Source: Allochromatium vinosum DSM 180 | Lineage (GTDB): Bacteria; Pseudomonadota; Gammaproteobacteria; Chromatiales; Chromatiaceae | Length of the DNA: 64,000 nt | Direction: 5' to 3' | Assembly (NCBI RefSeq): GCF_000025485.1 | Contig: NC_013852.1 | Span: 38,243-102,242 of the forward strand | Part shown: piece by piece, positions 26,812-34,913 of the stretch | Position numbering within the stretch: the first letter of the stretch is position 1 | Layout of the letters: every line of letters begins with the position of its first letter | Program-made: the position numbers and the translations under genes | The notes under the pieces: generated by a model | The model's input: the letters and a program-made list of their open reading frames with translations, nothing else | The model's database searches: none | What the model was told of the DNA's origin: nothing

Positions 26812-27243
26812 TCAGGAACCGAGGACGCCCCGGATCGCCAGCAGGATCTGGATGTAGCCCGCCTTGTCGATCTCGCGCGGAAGCGCGATCGAGCACAGCA
26901 TCCGCCACTCCTGAAGCGTGATCTTCAGAGCATTGATCGTGGGGTCTTCAGCGAGTGCGCGCAGTCCCGAAGGCAGGTTGGGATCGAGCAGCAGGGCGAT
27001 GATTTCCGCCGGCGTCTTGGATCCCGAAGACTCATCGCCTGATCCCTCGATCGTTGAACCGAGCAAATGCGACTCCGTGACCTCATAAAGTTTAGCGAGC
27101 TTCTGAAGCAGTTCGACGCTGGGCGTTTTATCGCCGGACTCCAGCTTCGAGACGAACCCCTGGGAAAGGTCGAGCGCAGTCGCCACCTGAGCCTGAGACA
27201 GGTCACGAGCGATTCGGGCGGATTTCAGTCGAGCGTGTAACAT
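26812..27243 (-). CDS. XRE-family transcriptional regulator
   Basis: 143 residues from ATG 27243; an upstream ATG at 27303 would leave only 23 bp to the divergent gene and cover the operator, so I prefer the shorter form. N-terminal Cro/CI HTH: L-S-Q-A-Q-V-A-T-A-L-D-L-S-Q-G-F-V-S-K-L-E-S-G-D-K-T-P-S. The C-terminal part is helical. It probably binds TCCCTATAGGT at 27290 and at 24431. Confidence 0.82.
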   Translation of the reverse strand: MLHARLKSARIARDLSQAQVATALDLSQGFVSKLESGDKTPSVELLQKLAKLYEVTESHLLGSTIEGSGDESSGSKTPAEIIALLLDPNLPSGLRALAEDPTINALKITLQEWRMLCSIALPREIDKAGYIQILLAIRGVLGS

Positions 27244-27279
27244 TGGGGGTTTTCCGGCTGGATCTGGTATCAGTCTAGC

Positions 27280-27312
27280 ATCAGAATAATCCCTATAGGT
27301 CATAAATTATTC
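27280..27312. promoter_or_regulatory. CCCTATAGG operator in divergent promoter
   Basis: TCCCTATAGGT (27290-27300) followed by CATAAATTATTCCC; the same arrangement is at 24425-24455. Sits between the XRE regulator and the VRR-NUC gene. Confidence 0.65.
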
Positions 27313-27326
27313 CCTTGGAGACGCTG

Positions 27327-27746
27327 ATGAATGTTCAGGACAAGGAGCGCGATCGAGCGCAACGTGACATCCGGGCCGAGATCCTGCGCTATCTCAAGAG
27401 CGATGGCCGGGTGGCCTGGGCGGCTGGAGTCCATGTTCGCGCCTTTCGGGGATGCTCGGATATCCTCGGGCAGCTGGAGACGGGCCATTTCATGGCGGTG
27501 AAGGTGAAGCGCCTGGGCGAGCCGCTTGGTTCTGGACACGCGGCTTTTCTCGATCAGGTCGGTACGGCCGGTGGCTTGGGGATTCTCGCGCATGGCATTG
27601 AGGACGTGCGGCAGGCGCTGGAGGCGTTTCACGGGCAGATGGAACCTGTGTCGGAAGACGCGCTCATGGCATTCGAGCCGGAGACAGTTCTCCTGATGTC
27701 GGAAGTCAGCATCAATCCGACGCGCTACGAATACGGGCGAGGCTGA
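27327..27746 (+). CDS. VRR-NUC-like nuclease, possibly inactive
   Basis: 139 residues from ATG 27327 (TTGGAG six bases upstream). The G-C-S-D-I-L-G-Q-L strand, M-A-V-K-V-K strand and later D-Q-V-G-T-A-G-G-L-G-I-L-A follow the VRR-NUC (PD-(D/E)XK) fold of phage nucleases. In the family the second motif is E-x-K (typically I-E-V-K); here the Glu position reads Lys, so catalysis may be lost. Divergent from the XRE gene. Confidence 0.7.
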   Translation: MNVQDKERDRAQRDIRAEILRYLKSDGRVAWAAGVHVRAFRGCSDILGQLETGHFMAVKVKRLGEPLGSGHAAFLDQVGTAGGLGILAHGIEDVRQALEAFHGQMEPVSEDALMAFEPETVLLMSEVSINPTRYEYGRG

Positions 27747-27948
27747 GGTCTGTTGCAGGCTTCTTGTCTGGGTTGGATCGACGTCCGGGTGATGCCGGCT
27801 TCTCTGCATTCCTGAGAGCCCATCACTGACAGCGGGCTGCTGCCGCCACCAGCCGCGAGATCCCAGGTATCCTGAGACGGTGTCCATCCATGGAGGGCTC
27901 GCCGCTCCCGGCGGCGAGCAGGACGCTCCCAGTCGCACCCTCCTACCG

Positions 27949-27985
27949 GCGCAACGGAGCCGCCAACGACGCGGCACCGTTGCGC
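27949..27985 (+). ncRNA. Hairpin H5, AG/CA-loop type
   Basis: Arms GCGCAACGG / CCGTTGCGC perfect, internal AG / CA, CCGC/GCGG head, loop CAACGAC. Counterpart of H1 with several paired changes. Confidence 0.55.
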
Positions 27986-28135
27986 ATGAGCCGATCAGGA
28001 TCGTCGAGGGCGTGACCGGCCCCGCTGACGCGGAGCCGGGGTGGAGGCGCCATCCATGGCGCGACCGATCTTCGGCTCCTGCCTTTGTGCCATGGCTGAA
28101 GATTCGGATGGCGGTGATCGAGACGGCGTACCGGC

Positions 28136-28172
28136 CCGAACGCCCCGCGCCAACGACGCGCGGAGCGTTCGG
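28136..28172 (+). ncRNA. Hairpin H6, extended head
   Basis: Arms CCGAACGC / GCGTTCGG, C-A mismatch, six-bp head CCGCGC/GCGCGG, loop CAACGAC. Counterpart of H4. Confidence 0.55.
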
Positions 28173-28236
28173 ACAGCGAGCACATCAGAGACGGCGAGCA
28201 CTCAGGCGTTGAGGGGCCGACGGCTCCAGGGCGCGA

Positions 28237-28253
28237 CCGGCAAACAGCGCCGG
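28237..28253 (+). ncRNA. Hairpin H7 head
   Basis: CCGGC-AAACAGC-GCCGG, identical to the head of H2, without long outer arms. Confidence 0.45.
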
Positions 28254-28770
28254 TTGCTCCTTCCCTACACCGTCAGCCCCGGTTTTCATAGACCCTTCGG
28301 GGGTCGCTGCGCTCCAAGGTCACGACCTTTGATGACGGTTCTTTCAGCCTCATTGCGTTCCCTTCCGCGTCCGCGCGCCATAGCGTATTGGCCCATGCAA
28401 CCTCATCCCGCGCGCGGCGTGCTCGCCCTCTGCCCCGCGTGGTATGCATCGCCAAGCGGTCTTCTGCAAGTTCCTACCGGCTGCCGGTTCATCGCCTTCT
28501 GATGGGCGGGGCAACCGGGGGCCGCGCTTTCCAATTTCAGTGTCACCTCCCTCTGCAAGCTCCTACCGGCTGCAAGTTCATCGCTTCCTGATGGGCGCGG
28601 ACGCACCACCGGTCACGGCTGGGGATTTGATAGGGCGTGCCAACAGAAAGCGCGCAGTGACTCTGCCACCTCATTCCGGCTGCTAGCTCCGCAAATTAGT
28701 CACCAAGGCGGGGGTTCGGCCTGTGCTTGGGTGTCGTGCCAGCGCGTCCTTTCGCGCACCGGCCTTGGTG

Positions 28771-29010
28771 GTCTCAGTGGTTTGGTCGGTCTGGCTCCGG
28801 CTGGTCGGCAAGGCCAAGCGGCATCAAATCTATCTTTTAGTGTAAATCACACTTCCAGCGCCCTCTTCTTATCCTCGCTTTGTTGTCTGCTTTCTGTCCT
28901 ACTTCAGCCACTAGCCAGCGCCAACAGCCGCTGTTTTTTCGCCTTTTTGCCTTGAAAATAATCGTATTAGTTATATAATAATCATAAGAGTTTTATTTTA
29001 GGAGTGTGTC
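28771..29010. promoter_or_regulatory. AT-rich promoter region of the recombination operon
   Basis: After the repeat ends, sequence becomes AT-rich (28950-29000, ATAATCGTATTAGTTATATAAT region) and ends with TTTTAGGAG, the ribosome site of 29011. Likely the main promoter of the operon. Confidence 0.5.
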
Positions 29011-29268
29011 ATGGCCCCGACCCTCTCCCGCTTCTTCTCAGTCGCTGCCCGATTTTGCGGTCTTTTTGTGTTTAATATGCGTGCAAAAGGTTCGGTTTGG
29101 GCCTGGCGTACCGAGATTCGCCCCGGCAAGACTTTCGCGGTTTACCAGTCTGGCCCGCTGGCGGCTCGCATTCCTCCTTATGCCGTCAAGGTCTGGCTTC
29201 CGGCTGGTCTGTCGTCATCTGCCGCGCGCGATCAGCTCCGCGCCGCTTTCTTCCATCTGACTTGGTGA
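29011..29268 (+). CDS. Small hypothetical protein, operon gene 1
   Basis: 85 residues with AGGAG ten bases upstream. Basic, aromatic, with K-G-S-V-W-A-W-R-T-E-I and Y-A-V-K-V-W-L-P. Family not recognised; first gene of the recombination operon. Confidence 0.6.
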   Translation: MAPTLSRFFSVAARFCGLFVFNMRAKGSVWAWRTEIRPGKTFAVYQSGPLAARIPPYAVKVWLPAGLSSSAARDQLRAAFFHLTW

Positions 29269-29276
29269 GGTTCGTC

Positions 29277-29507
29277 ATGCTCAAGCGCTCGCCCTGGTCG
29301 TTCCTGCCTGAAGTGATCCGCGCACAGGCGCTGGCCCGCTATGGTGTCCGTCAGCTCCCGCTTGATTTCGGCCTGGAGCATCAGCGGTCCTTCCCTCCCG
29401 GTCCCGGTGATGGCTTCGTCTATCACTGGACTGTCCAAGAGCCGCCGGCGGGGTATTGCGGCCCCCTGCCGTTCGGTCAGCTCATCCGCCGCACTCTGGA
29501 GAAATAG
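29277..29507 (+). CDS. Small hypothetical protein, operon gene 2
   Basis: 76 residues, GAGG six bases upstream. Pro/Gly-rich, ends L-I-R-R-T-L-E-K. No family recognised. Confidence 0.6.
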   Translation: MLKRSPWSFLPEVIRAQALARYGVRQLPLDFGLEHQRSFPPGPGDGFVYHWTVQEPPAGYCGPLPFGQLIRRTLEK

Positions 29508-29509
29508 TC

Positions 29510-29905
29510 ATGCCCTTGTCCTCCCTGTTTGAAAACGCCGATCTGATCCACGTCTATAGCCGCGCCCAGGCCATCGCAGATGGCGGTTTGATCGACGTGT
29601 CGGCAACGGCCCGCGAAGCCGGTTGGCGTGTTCCGGTCGCGGTCACGGCCGCTGTCTGGGGTGATTGCGTCCACTGGGATCAATTTCAGCCTGTCTACCA
29701 GGACGAGCAGGGGCGTTTGTGGGATGTACTCACGATGGCCCTGTTCGCCGCCCGTGGTCGCCGGGGTTCCAACCGCGTGCTCTTTACTGTTCTGCGCATC
29801 CCGCGCGGTGGTCAGCTGCCAGAGCCGGTGCGGCTGGCCATCGAGATCGGCCCCGGCGATGTCGGCGAACCGGTCATCACCATCATGCAACCCGAGGAGG
29901 ATTGA
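29510..29905 (+). CDS. DUF6573-like protein
   Basis: 131 residues, two bases after the previous stop. The pattern L-I-H-V-Y-S-R-A-Q-A-I-A-D-G-x-L-I-D-V-S, A-R-E-A-G-W, P-V-A-V-T-x-A-V-W and Q-D-E-Q-G-R-L-W-D-V-L fits the plasmid/phage DUF6573 family of unknown role. Confidence 0.75.
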   Translation: MPLSSLFENADLIHVYSRAQAIADGGLIDVSATAREAGWRVPVAVTAAVWGDCVHWDQFQPVYQDEQGRLWDVLTMALFAARGRRGSNRVLFTVLRIPRGGQLPEPVRLAIEIGPGDVGEPVITIMQPEED

Positions 29906-29908
29906 ATC

Positions 29909-30163
29909 ATGGCCGCTTATCTCAGCATTCACGGCGTACAGCGCATCCAGGTCCGAGCCGATGGCCAGACCGAGAATGGAAAAGATGTGCGTTGGTGGCA
30001 AACGCTGTCGCTGTTCGACAGCAAGGGCGACTTGCTTGGCGAGGTGACGTTGCACTTTGCCGATGCGGCCGCCGCTCTGCCGCTTGGCGAGCAGCCGCCG
30101 TATTTCGGGTTTGATCCGCGCCGGATGTCGGCGCTTGAGGTGGGCGAGATCGCCCCGTTTTGA
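29909..30163 (+). CDS. Small hypothetical protein, operon gene 4
   Basis: 84 residues, three bases after the previous stop. Predicted beta-rich (I-Q-V-R-A-D-G, W-W-Q-T-L-S-L-F-D). Unrecognised. Confidence 0.6.
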   Translation: MAAYLSIHGVQRIQVRADGQTENGKDVRWWQTLSLFDSKGDLLGEVTLHFADAAAALPLGEQPPYFGFDPRRMSALEVGEIAPF

Positions 30164-30244
30164 TGGGTGGACGCTTGGGAGGTTGCCCCCTCCCGAGCGT
30201 CCGGTTCCTAGATGCGAAGCACTCACAACGTAGGAGATCGGATT

Positions 30245-31231
30245 ATGTTCCGCAAAGCCGAACGCAAACAAGCCAAGCTCCGTCTGGCCCTGTGCGGCCC
30301 GTCAGGGTCCGGTAAGACCTATAGCGCTCTCCTGATCGCCCAGGGGCTGGCTCCCGGCGGCAAGATTGCGCTCATCGATACCGAGCGCGGTAGCGGTGAA
30401 CTCTATGCCGACCTGACCGCGTATGACGTGGCCCCGCTGAATCCTCCCTATACGCCTACGCGCTATATCGAGATTATCAAGGCCGCCGAGAGCGCCGGGT
30501 ACGATGTCCTCATCATCGACAGCCTGTCCCATGCCTGGACAGGGGAGGGCGGTGTACTGGAGATGCATGACCGCGCCACGTCTGCCAGCCGCTCAGGTAA
30601 CAGCTTCGCCGCTTGGCGCGAGGTCACGCCACACCATAACGCTTTGGTCGATGCGATCATTGGGGCCAATCTGCATATCATCGTCACCATGCGGACCAAA
30701 ACCGCCTATGACATGGTCGATGACGGCAAGGGCGGCAAGAAGCCGGTCAAGATCGGCCTGTCTCCCGTCCAACGCGACGGTATGGAGTATGAGTTCACAA
30801 CGGTCGTCGATCTGTCGGTCGAGTCGCACGTTGCCACGGCCACGAAGGATCGCACGCGGCTGTTCGACGGCGAGCACTTCGTTCCCACGCCCGAAACGGG
30901 CGAAGCACTGCGCGACTGGCTCATGACTGGTAAGGATCCGGTCGCCGAGTCCAAGGCCATCCTCAAGACGCTCAAGGCGAGTGCGAGCAAGGTCAAGAAC
31001 GTACCGGATCTCACCAAATGGTGGCGGGGTCACGGCGCCGACATCGCCCAACTGACCGCCGCCGATCGTGAGGCGCTGGCCGCGCATTGCTCGGATCGCA
31101 AGCTCGCGATTCTCGAAGCCGAGTCCAAGGTCCAAAACGACGTTCCCGACTTCGACCAGGATGATGAGATCCGGGGCAATGGCCAGGATCACGACGCCGG
31201 CGGCATCGATGCCGGTGTACCGACCCACTGA
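30245..31231 (+). CDS. RecA-fold AAA ATPase, Sak4-like recombinase candidate
   Basis: 328 residues. Walker A C-G-P-S-G-S-G-K-T at residues 19-27, Walker B Y-D-V-L-I-I-D-S-L near 90, with H-A-W and M-R-T-K following, as in phage AAA_24 proteins linked to Sak4 single-strand annealing. The SSB-like acidic tail region D-V-P-D-F-D-Q-D-D is near the end. SSB is encoded two genes down, which supports a DNA recombination or repair role. Confidence 0.82.
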   Translation: MFRKAERKQAKLRLALCGPSGSGKTYSALLIAQGLAPGGKIALIDTERGSGELYADLTAYDVAPLNPPYTPTRYIEIIKAAESAGYDVLIIDSLSHAWTGEGGVLEMHDRATSASRSGNSFAAWREVTPHHNALVDAIIGANLHIIVTMRTKTAYDMVDDGKGGKKPVKIGLSPVQRDGMEYEFTTVVDLSVESHVATATKDRTRLFDGEHFVPTPETGEALRDWLMTGKDPVAESKAILKTLKASASKVKNVPDLTKWWRGHGADIAQLTAADREALAAHCSDRKLAILEAESKVQNDVPDFDQDDEIRGNGQDHDAGGIDAGVPTH

Positions 31232-31290
31232 TCACCAACGGCCGCGCGGCCCGGTGACGGGTCGCGCCCAAGGAACACGGAGCAACAGCC

Positions 31291-31791
31291 ATGAAAGCCA
31301 CGATCCGCCTGTACGAACTGAGCGCCGACTACCTGACCGCCCTGGATGCGCTGGTCGATCTGGATGATCTGCCGTCCGAAGTCATCGCCGACACACTCGA
31401 AGGACTGGCCGGAGTCTGGGAGGAAAAGGCGCTGAACGTCGCGCGCTACATCCGCAACCTGGAAGCGGAAGCCGCTGCCATCGAGGAGGCGAAGAAGCGG
31501 ATGGAGATCCGCGCCAAGGCAGCGGCCAACCGCGCCGCCAGACTCAAGGAGTATCTCAAGGCCGAACTGGAGCGCACGGGCCTCAAGCCCAAGGCTCCTG
31601 ATCTCGCCCTGAGTCTGCGCAGCAACCCCCCGGCCGTGATCCTGGAAGATGAAAACCGGATCCCGGACGACTACCGCAGCACCGAGACGGTGACGCGCAT
31701 CCTCAAGAGCGAGATCAGCAATGCCCTCAAGGCCGGCGTCGAGATCCCCGGCGCGCGCCTGGAGCAGAGCCGCCGGCTCGTCATCCAGTAG
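31291..31791 (+). CDS. Siphovirus Gp157-like protein
   Basis: 166 residues: N-terminal helical part, a long Ala/Glu/Lys coiled coil (about 45-100) and a C-terminal strand region with R-S-N-P-P-A-V and I-P-D-D-Y. This layout matches the Gp157 family found beside phage recombination genes. Its function is unknown; in some hosts it is linked to phage resistance. Confidence 0.8.
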   Translation: MKATIRLYELSADYLTALDALVDLDDLPSEVIADTLEGLAGVWEEKALNVARYIRNLEAEAAAIEEAKKRMEIRAKAAANRAARLKEYLKAELERTGLKPKAPDLALSLRSNPPAVILEDENRIPDDYRSTETVTRILKSEISNALKAGVEIPGARLEQSRRLVIQ

Positions 31792-31852
31792 TCCATCGAT
31801 CGACCATCAAGCCCGCCACGCCAGGGACGGCGTAACCCAAGGAGAACCAGCC

Positions 31853-32317
31853 ATGAGTCGTGGAATCAACAAAGTCATCCTGATCGGCAATCTTGGAGCC
31901 GACCCCGAAGTTCGATACCTGCCCAGCGGCGACCCCGTGGCCAATCTGCGCTTGGCCACCAGCGAGAGCTGGAAGGATCGCAATACCGGAGAGACCCAGG
32001 AACGCACGGAGTGGCATAGCGTGGTCATCTTCGGCAAGCTCGCCGAGATCGCCAGAACCTATCTGCACAAGGGCAGCCGGATCTATGTCGAGGGCAAGCT
32101 GCGCACCCGCAAATGGCAGACTCAGGACGGCCAGGACCGCTACACCACCGAAGTCGTGATTGACATTAACGGCACCATGCAGATGCTCGATGGACGCCCG
32201 GACAGCGGCGAAGAGTACCAACGCCCCGCCGAATCCGCGAACCGCCGCCAGGCCACGACTTCGCCCGCCGCCAAACGCGAACCTGAACCGGCGCTGGAAG
32301 ACGACATCCCGTTCTGA
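31853..32317 (+). CDS. ssb: Single-stranded DNA-binding protein
   Basis: 154 residues: OB fold with [21 protein letters not shown] and [11 protein letters not shown], a flexible Gln/Pro/Ala linker, and the acidic tip D-D-I-P-F that recruits repair proteins. Good GGAG site. Protects plasmid single strands and partners with the recombinase encoded upstream. Confidence 0.95.
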   Translation: MSRGINKVILIGNLGADPEVRYLPSGDPVANLRLATSESWKDRNTGETQERTEWHSVVIFGKLAEIARTYLHKGSRIYVEGKLRTRKWQTQDGQDRYTTEVVIDINGTMQMLDGRPDSGEEYQRPAESANRRQATTSPAAKREPEPALEDDIPF

Positions 32318-32455
32318 AGTCGACCAGCCGAGCGCGGCCCGCGCGGGATCCGGATCCCGGTTACATCGAACGGTCGGTTCCAGCTGCCCTGGGATCGGCC
32401 GCATCGCACGATCCAAGAAGCTAGCCACAGTCCATCGCGACCCATGGAGGAACGG

Positions 32456-32695
32456 ATGAAGACCGAAGCACGCCAACTGATCGAGACCATCATGCACCTG
32501 GACCGCGACCTGTACCTTGAACTGCGCGCCTGTTCGACCTGCACGAGTCCAACCCTGTTCGCTATCGAGCAAACCGACCTGATCGGCGCTTATCTCAGAG
32601 CCGGCGGCGTGCACCACGATCCCGAGACATGCCGGGGGGGCGGCGCTGAAATCTGGGCGATGTTGCGCGGTTCGAGCACTCGTCGCAGGCCGTGA
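32456..32695 (+). CDS. Small hypothetical protein with Cys pair
   Basis: 79 residues, GGAGG five bases upstream. C-S-T-C near residue 27 and a later H-H-D-P-E-T-C could bind zinc. Last gene of the recombination operon; family unknown. Confidence 0.55.
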   Translation: MKTEARQLIETIMHLDRDLYLELRACSTCTSPTLFAIEQTDLIGAYLRAGGVHHDPETCRGGGAEIWAMLRGSSTRRRP

Positions 32696-32771
32696 GAGCG
32701 CTGATCCTCAATACAAGACTGATCCGCACGACGATCTACGGCGCGATCTATCGGCTATGGCCCAGTTTCTG

Positions 32772-32808
32772 ATATAACTTATATGCATAAAAAAACATAT
32801 GGTTATAT
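32772..32808. promoter_or_regulatory. Palindromic operator/promoter of XRE gene
   Basis: Near-perfect inverted repeat: ATATAAC..ATATG and CATATGGTTATAT around an A-run, ending four bases before the ATG. Probable autoregulatory site. Confidence 0.6.
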
Positions 32809-32811
32809 GCT

Positions 32812-33051
32812 ATGAACATCGAGGAATTTCGCAAAGAACTTGGCCACCGACTCAAAGTTCGACGAACTGAACTCGGGCTGAATCAGACCGAACTAGCCGA
32901 GCGGATCGGGCTCACCCAAGCATACATTTCACAGTGGGAGCTTGGGACGCGCGCCATGCGGATTGAGCAGGCGGTCGTTCTGACACAGGCGCTGAATACC
33001 ACCTTGGGTGCTTTGGTTGGCGAGGACAATCTGAGCCAATTGGAGTTGTAG
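32812..33051 (+). CDS. Small XRE-family repressor
   Basis: 79 residues, a single HTH: L-K-V-R-R-T-E-L-G-L-N-Q-T-E-L-A-E-R-I-G-L-T-Q-A-Y-I-S-Q-W-E. Size and the adjoining palindrome suggest a Cro/SinR-like autorepressor. Not in an obvious toxin-antitoxin pair. Confidence 0.85.
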   Translation: MNIEEFRKELGHRLKVRRTELGLNQTELAERIGLTQAYISQWELGTRAMRIEQAVVLTQALNTTLGALVGEDNLSQLEL

Positions 33052-33596
33052 CGAAGATCAGGCATGGCGATTCGGCACCATCAGGCTTTTGGCTCACTGC
33101 CCAAGCGAGGCCGGTCTCTTTGCATTCCAGCCGGCCCATCATGGACAGCAGGTCGCCGCCGGCTGCCCGGCGTCCATCCATGGATGGTTCCAACAGCGTG
33201 ACGGAGCCGTAAAGGAGCACCGTCGCGCGGGAAGCTTGTCAGGATCGTCGAGGGCGTGACCGGCCCCGCTGACGCGGAGCCGGGAAGCCGCCACAGCCAT
33301 CGACAGCTGGCTCGACCTGACAGTCCGATCCTGAATGGCGCCAATACGTGTCTCGACAATCACAACCCAACACGAATCGAATGAAGCAAAAGTGACAAGC
33401 TTCACATTCCGGCTAAATCTTATTGCAGAATTTTGACGATTTGGTTAACAATTCATGACGCAATGGGGCGCGTTGAATAACCAACTGTAATTCTTTGATT
33501 TGACGAGAGGATACGAAGTGCGAGGGCATGGAGCCAACGACGACAATACAGTTGGTTCGTGGCCGCAATGGAGCGTTTTTGATTTGAGGTGACAGG
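33052..33596. repeat. Structured hairpin tract, copy 3 (short), upstream of the RepA-like gene
   Basis: Non-coding 545 bp. 33110-33340 shares segments with copy 2 (the AGGATCGTCGAGGGCGTGAC block with its GCTGACGCGGAGCCGG continuation) and a CCATCCATGGATGG palindrome. 33400-33590 is AT-richer and may hold the rep promoter. Confidence 0.7.
33196..33228 (+). ncRNA. Hairpin H8, degenerate AG/CA type
   Basis: Arms GCGTGACGG / CCGTCGCGC (one G-T pair) with AG on the left and CA on the right, as in H1 and H5; the head is shortened to CC-GTAAA-GG. Confidence 0.5.
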
Positions 33597-34490
33597 ATGC
33601 CAGTCAGGGTAGGCAACGGAAACCGCTGCGGTCACGATTTGCGTGCGCCGCGCTTCTTTCAGCCCCCGCCAAAGCATGCGGCCCGGCCTCCGATCATCGT
33701 TACCCACATCAAGCGTCTGAACGAGTTCTACGACAACCCCGACTGCATTCCGTCACTCGCTTACGCGCATTCGGGGCGGCGACCTCCCGATGCCTTGATC
33801 CATCCGCCCCGACGCATGCGCTCCGAGCGCCGCGAAGCGTGCTGTGCCCTGCTTGGCGCGATCGCCCATTACTGCGACCTTCCGTCGATGACGCTTTCGG
33901 TGCCGCAGCCGGACGGCAAGACCCGGTTGCCTGTTCGCCTGGAGACGCTCGCGGATGCCGCCGGACTTGGACTGCGCCGCGCCGAGCGGGCGATGCGCGA
34001 CATTCAGAGCGCCGGGCTGCTGCGCACCTTCACGCGCGCCGAGCGCATGAAGGATGGGAGCTATCGCGGGCGTGCGGCCATCCGCGTGGTGCCCACAGCA
34101 GTCTTCGGGCTCTTCGGTCAGGAAAAGCGGCTGGAGTATGAGCGCGAACGGATCAGTCAGGCGCGGATCAAGGCCCGCGAGACCCAGGAGCCGACGCCAA
34201 CGCAGAAAGCTCGGGGGCGTCTGACCCTGGGTGGTCAGATCGCCCCCCGCCAGTTTACGAGCACATCACCCAAGCTCCAGCCCGCCGCCGCCGTCATCCG
34301 TCCACCGCCTGGTCCAACCGCTCCACCATCCCGCCCCGCGATCGAGTTGCCTGAACCTGCACTGCCGCCACGGCAACCTGACGAGAGCGTCGCCGAATAC
34401 CATCTGCGGCTCGCGCGCCAACGTCTGGGCCGTCGGCCGCCGCTCCAGAACATCAGACCCCGGCCTTCGACCACTCAGGATACGTCCTAG
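33597..34490 (+). CDS. IncFII RepA-like replication initiator
   Basis: 297 residues. The central part R-R-M-R-S-E-R-R-E-A-C-C-A-L-L-G-A-I-A-H-Y, then A-A-G-L-G-L-R-R-A-E-R-A-M-R-D-I-Q-S-A-G-L and R-G-R-A-A-I-R-V-V, follows the IncFII/IncL RepA winged-helix pattern. The C-terminal third is Pro-rich and poorly conserved. ATG 33597 has GAGG upstream. The replicon would then have a second possible initiator besides the one at 59589. Confidence 0.7.
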   Translation: MPVRVGNGNRCGHDLRAPRFFQPPPKHAARPPIIVTHIKRLNEFYDNPDCIPSLAYAHSGRRPPDALIHPPRRMRSERREACCALLGAIAHYCDLPSMTLSVPQPDGKTRLPVRLETLADAAGLGLRRAERAMRDIQSAGLLRTFTRAERMKDGSYRGRAAIRVVPTAVFGLFGQEKRLEYERERISQARIKARETQEPTPTQKARGRLTLGGQIAPRQFTSTSPKLQPAAAVIRPPPGPTAPPSRPAIELPEPALPPRQPDESVAEYHLRLARQRLGRRPPLQNIRPRPSTTQDTS

Positions 34491-34913
34491 CGTTCACACC
34501 ATTTGATGTTTCATCCAGCGGGCCGGTCCACACCAGCGCGCCGTCACCACTTGCACCCACGGTGTCCGATCCCGTTGAAAAGGCCGGATTTCCATCCCGG
34601 ATGCGATCGCTGCGTCTCGCGAACGCCTGCTCGGGCGCGATTCGATATCGATCTCAAAGCGCCCCAACAAAATAAGTGTCGTTATTGGAACGAAAAACCG
34701 AGAAATACACAAAAAAACAGCATAAGTGTCGTAGTTAAAACACGATAAGTGGCGGAACATATCAAACCGTTCATATAATCAAACCACAAGGGGCGCTAGC
34801 CTTCGGCTACGCGCTTTGAAAAGGGCTCGCACCAGCTCGCCCAGACAAGCGGAGACCAGAAGGTGCAAGCTGCCGGACTCACAGCTCGACAGACTGTCGT
34901 AGGGGTGATTGCG
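34491..34913. other. AT-rich origin-like region downstream of the RepA-like gene
   Basis: 423 bp without a gene. ATAAGTGTCGT occurs at 34672-34682 and 34722-34732, with a variant ATAAGTGGCGG at 34745, in an A-rich setting; a GCGCTAGCC/GGCTACGCGC hairpin lies at 34794-34814. IncFII-type origins lie downstream of repA, so this is a candidate origin; proof is lacking. Confidence 0.45.

Larger units (their letters stand above)
27747..28770. repeat. Structured hairpin tract, copy 2
   Basis: Non-coding. 27770-28260 parallels 22018-22570 (shared start around GATCGACGTCCG, shared CCATCCATGGAG), and 28293-28770 is the direct repeat of 22634-23110. It contains hairpins at 27949, 28136 and 28237. It also shares the string AGGATCGTCGAGGGCGTGAC with 33239 onward. 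It precedes the recombination operon, as copy 1 precedes the adenine-depleted genes. Confidence 0.8.

Noticed and set aside
26731..27042. 103-residue + strand frame opposite the XRE regulator
   Set aside because: Arg/Asp-rich shadow frame, overlaps a well-supported HTH gene.
22192..28253. CRISPR array
   Set aside because: Hairpins vary in length and sequence, are not regularly spaced and have no constant repeat.
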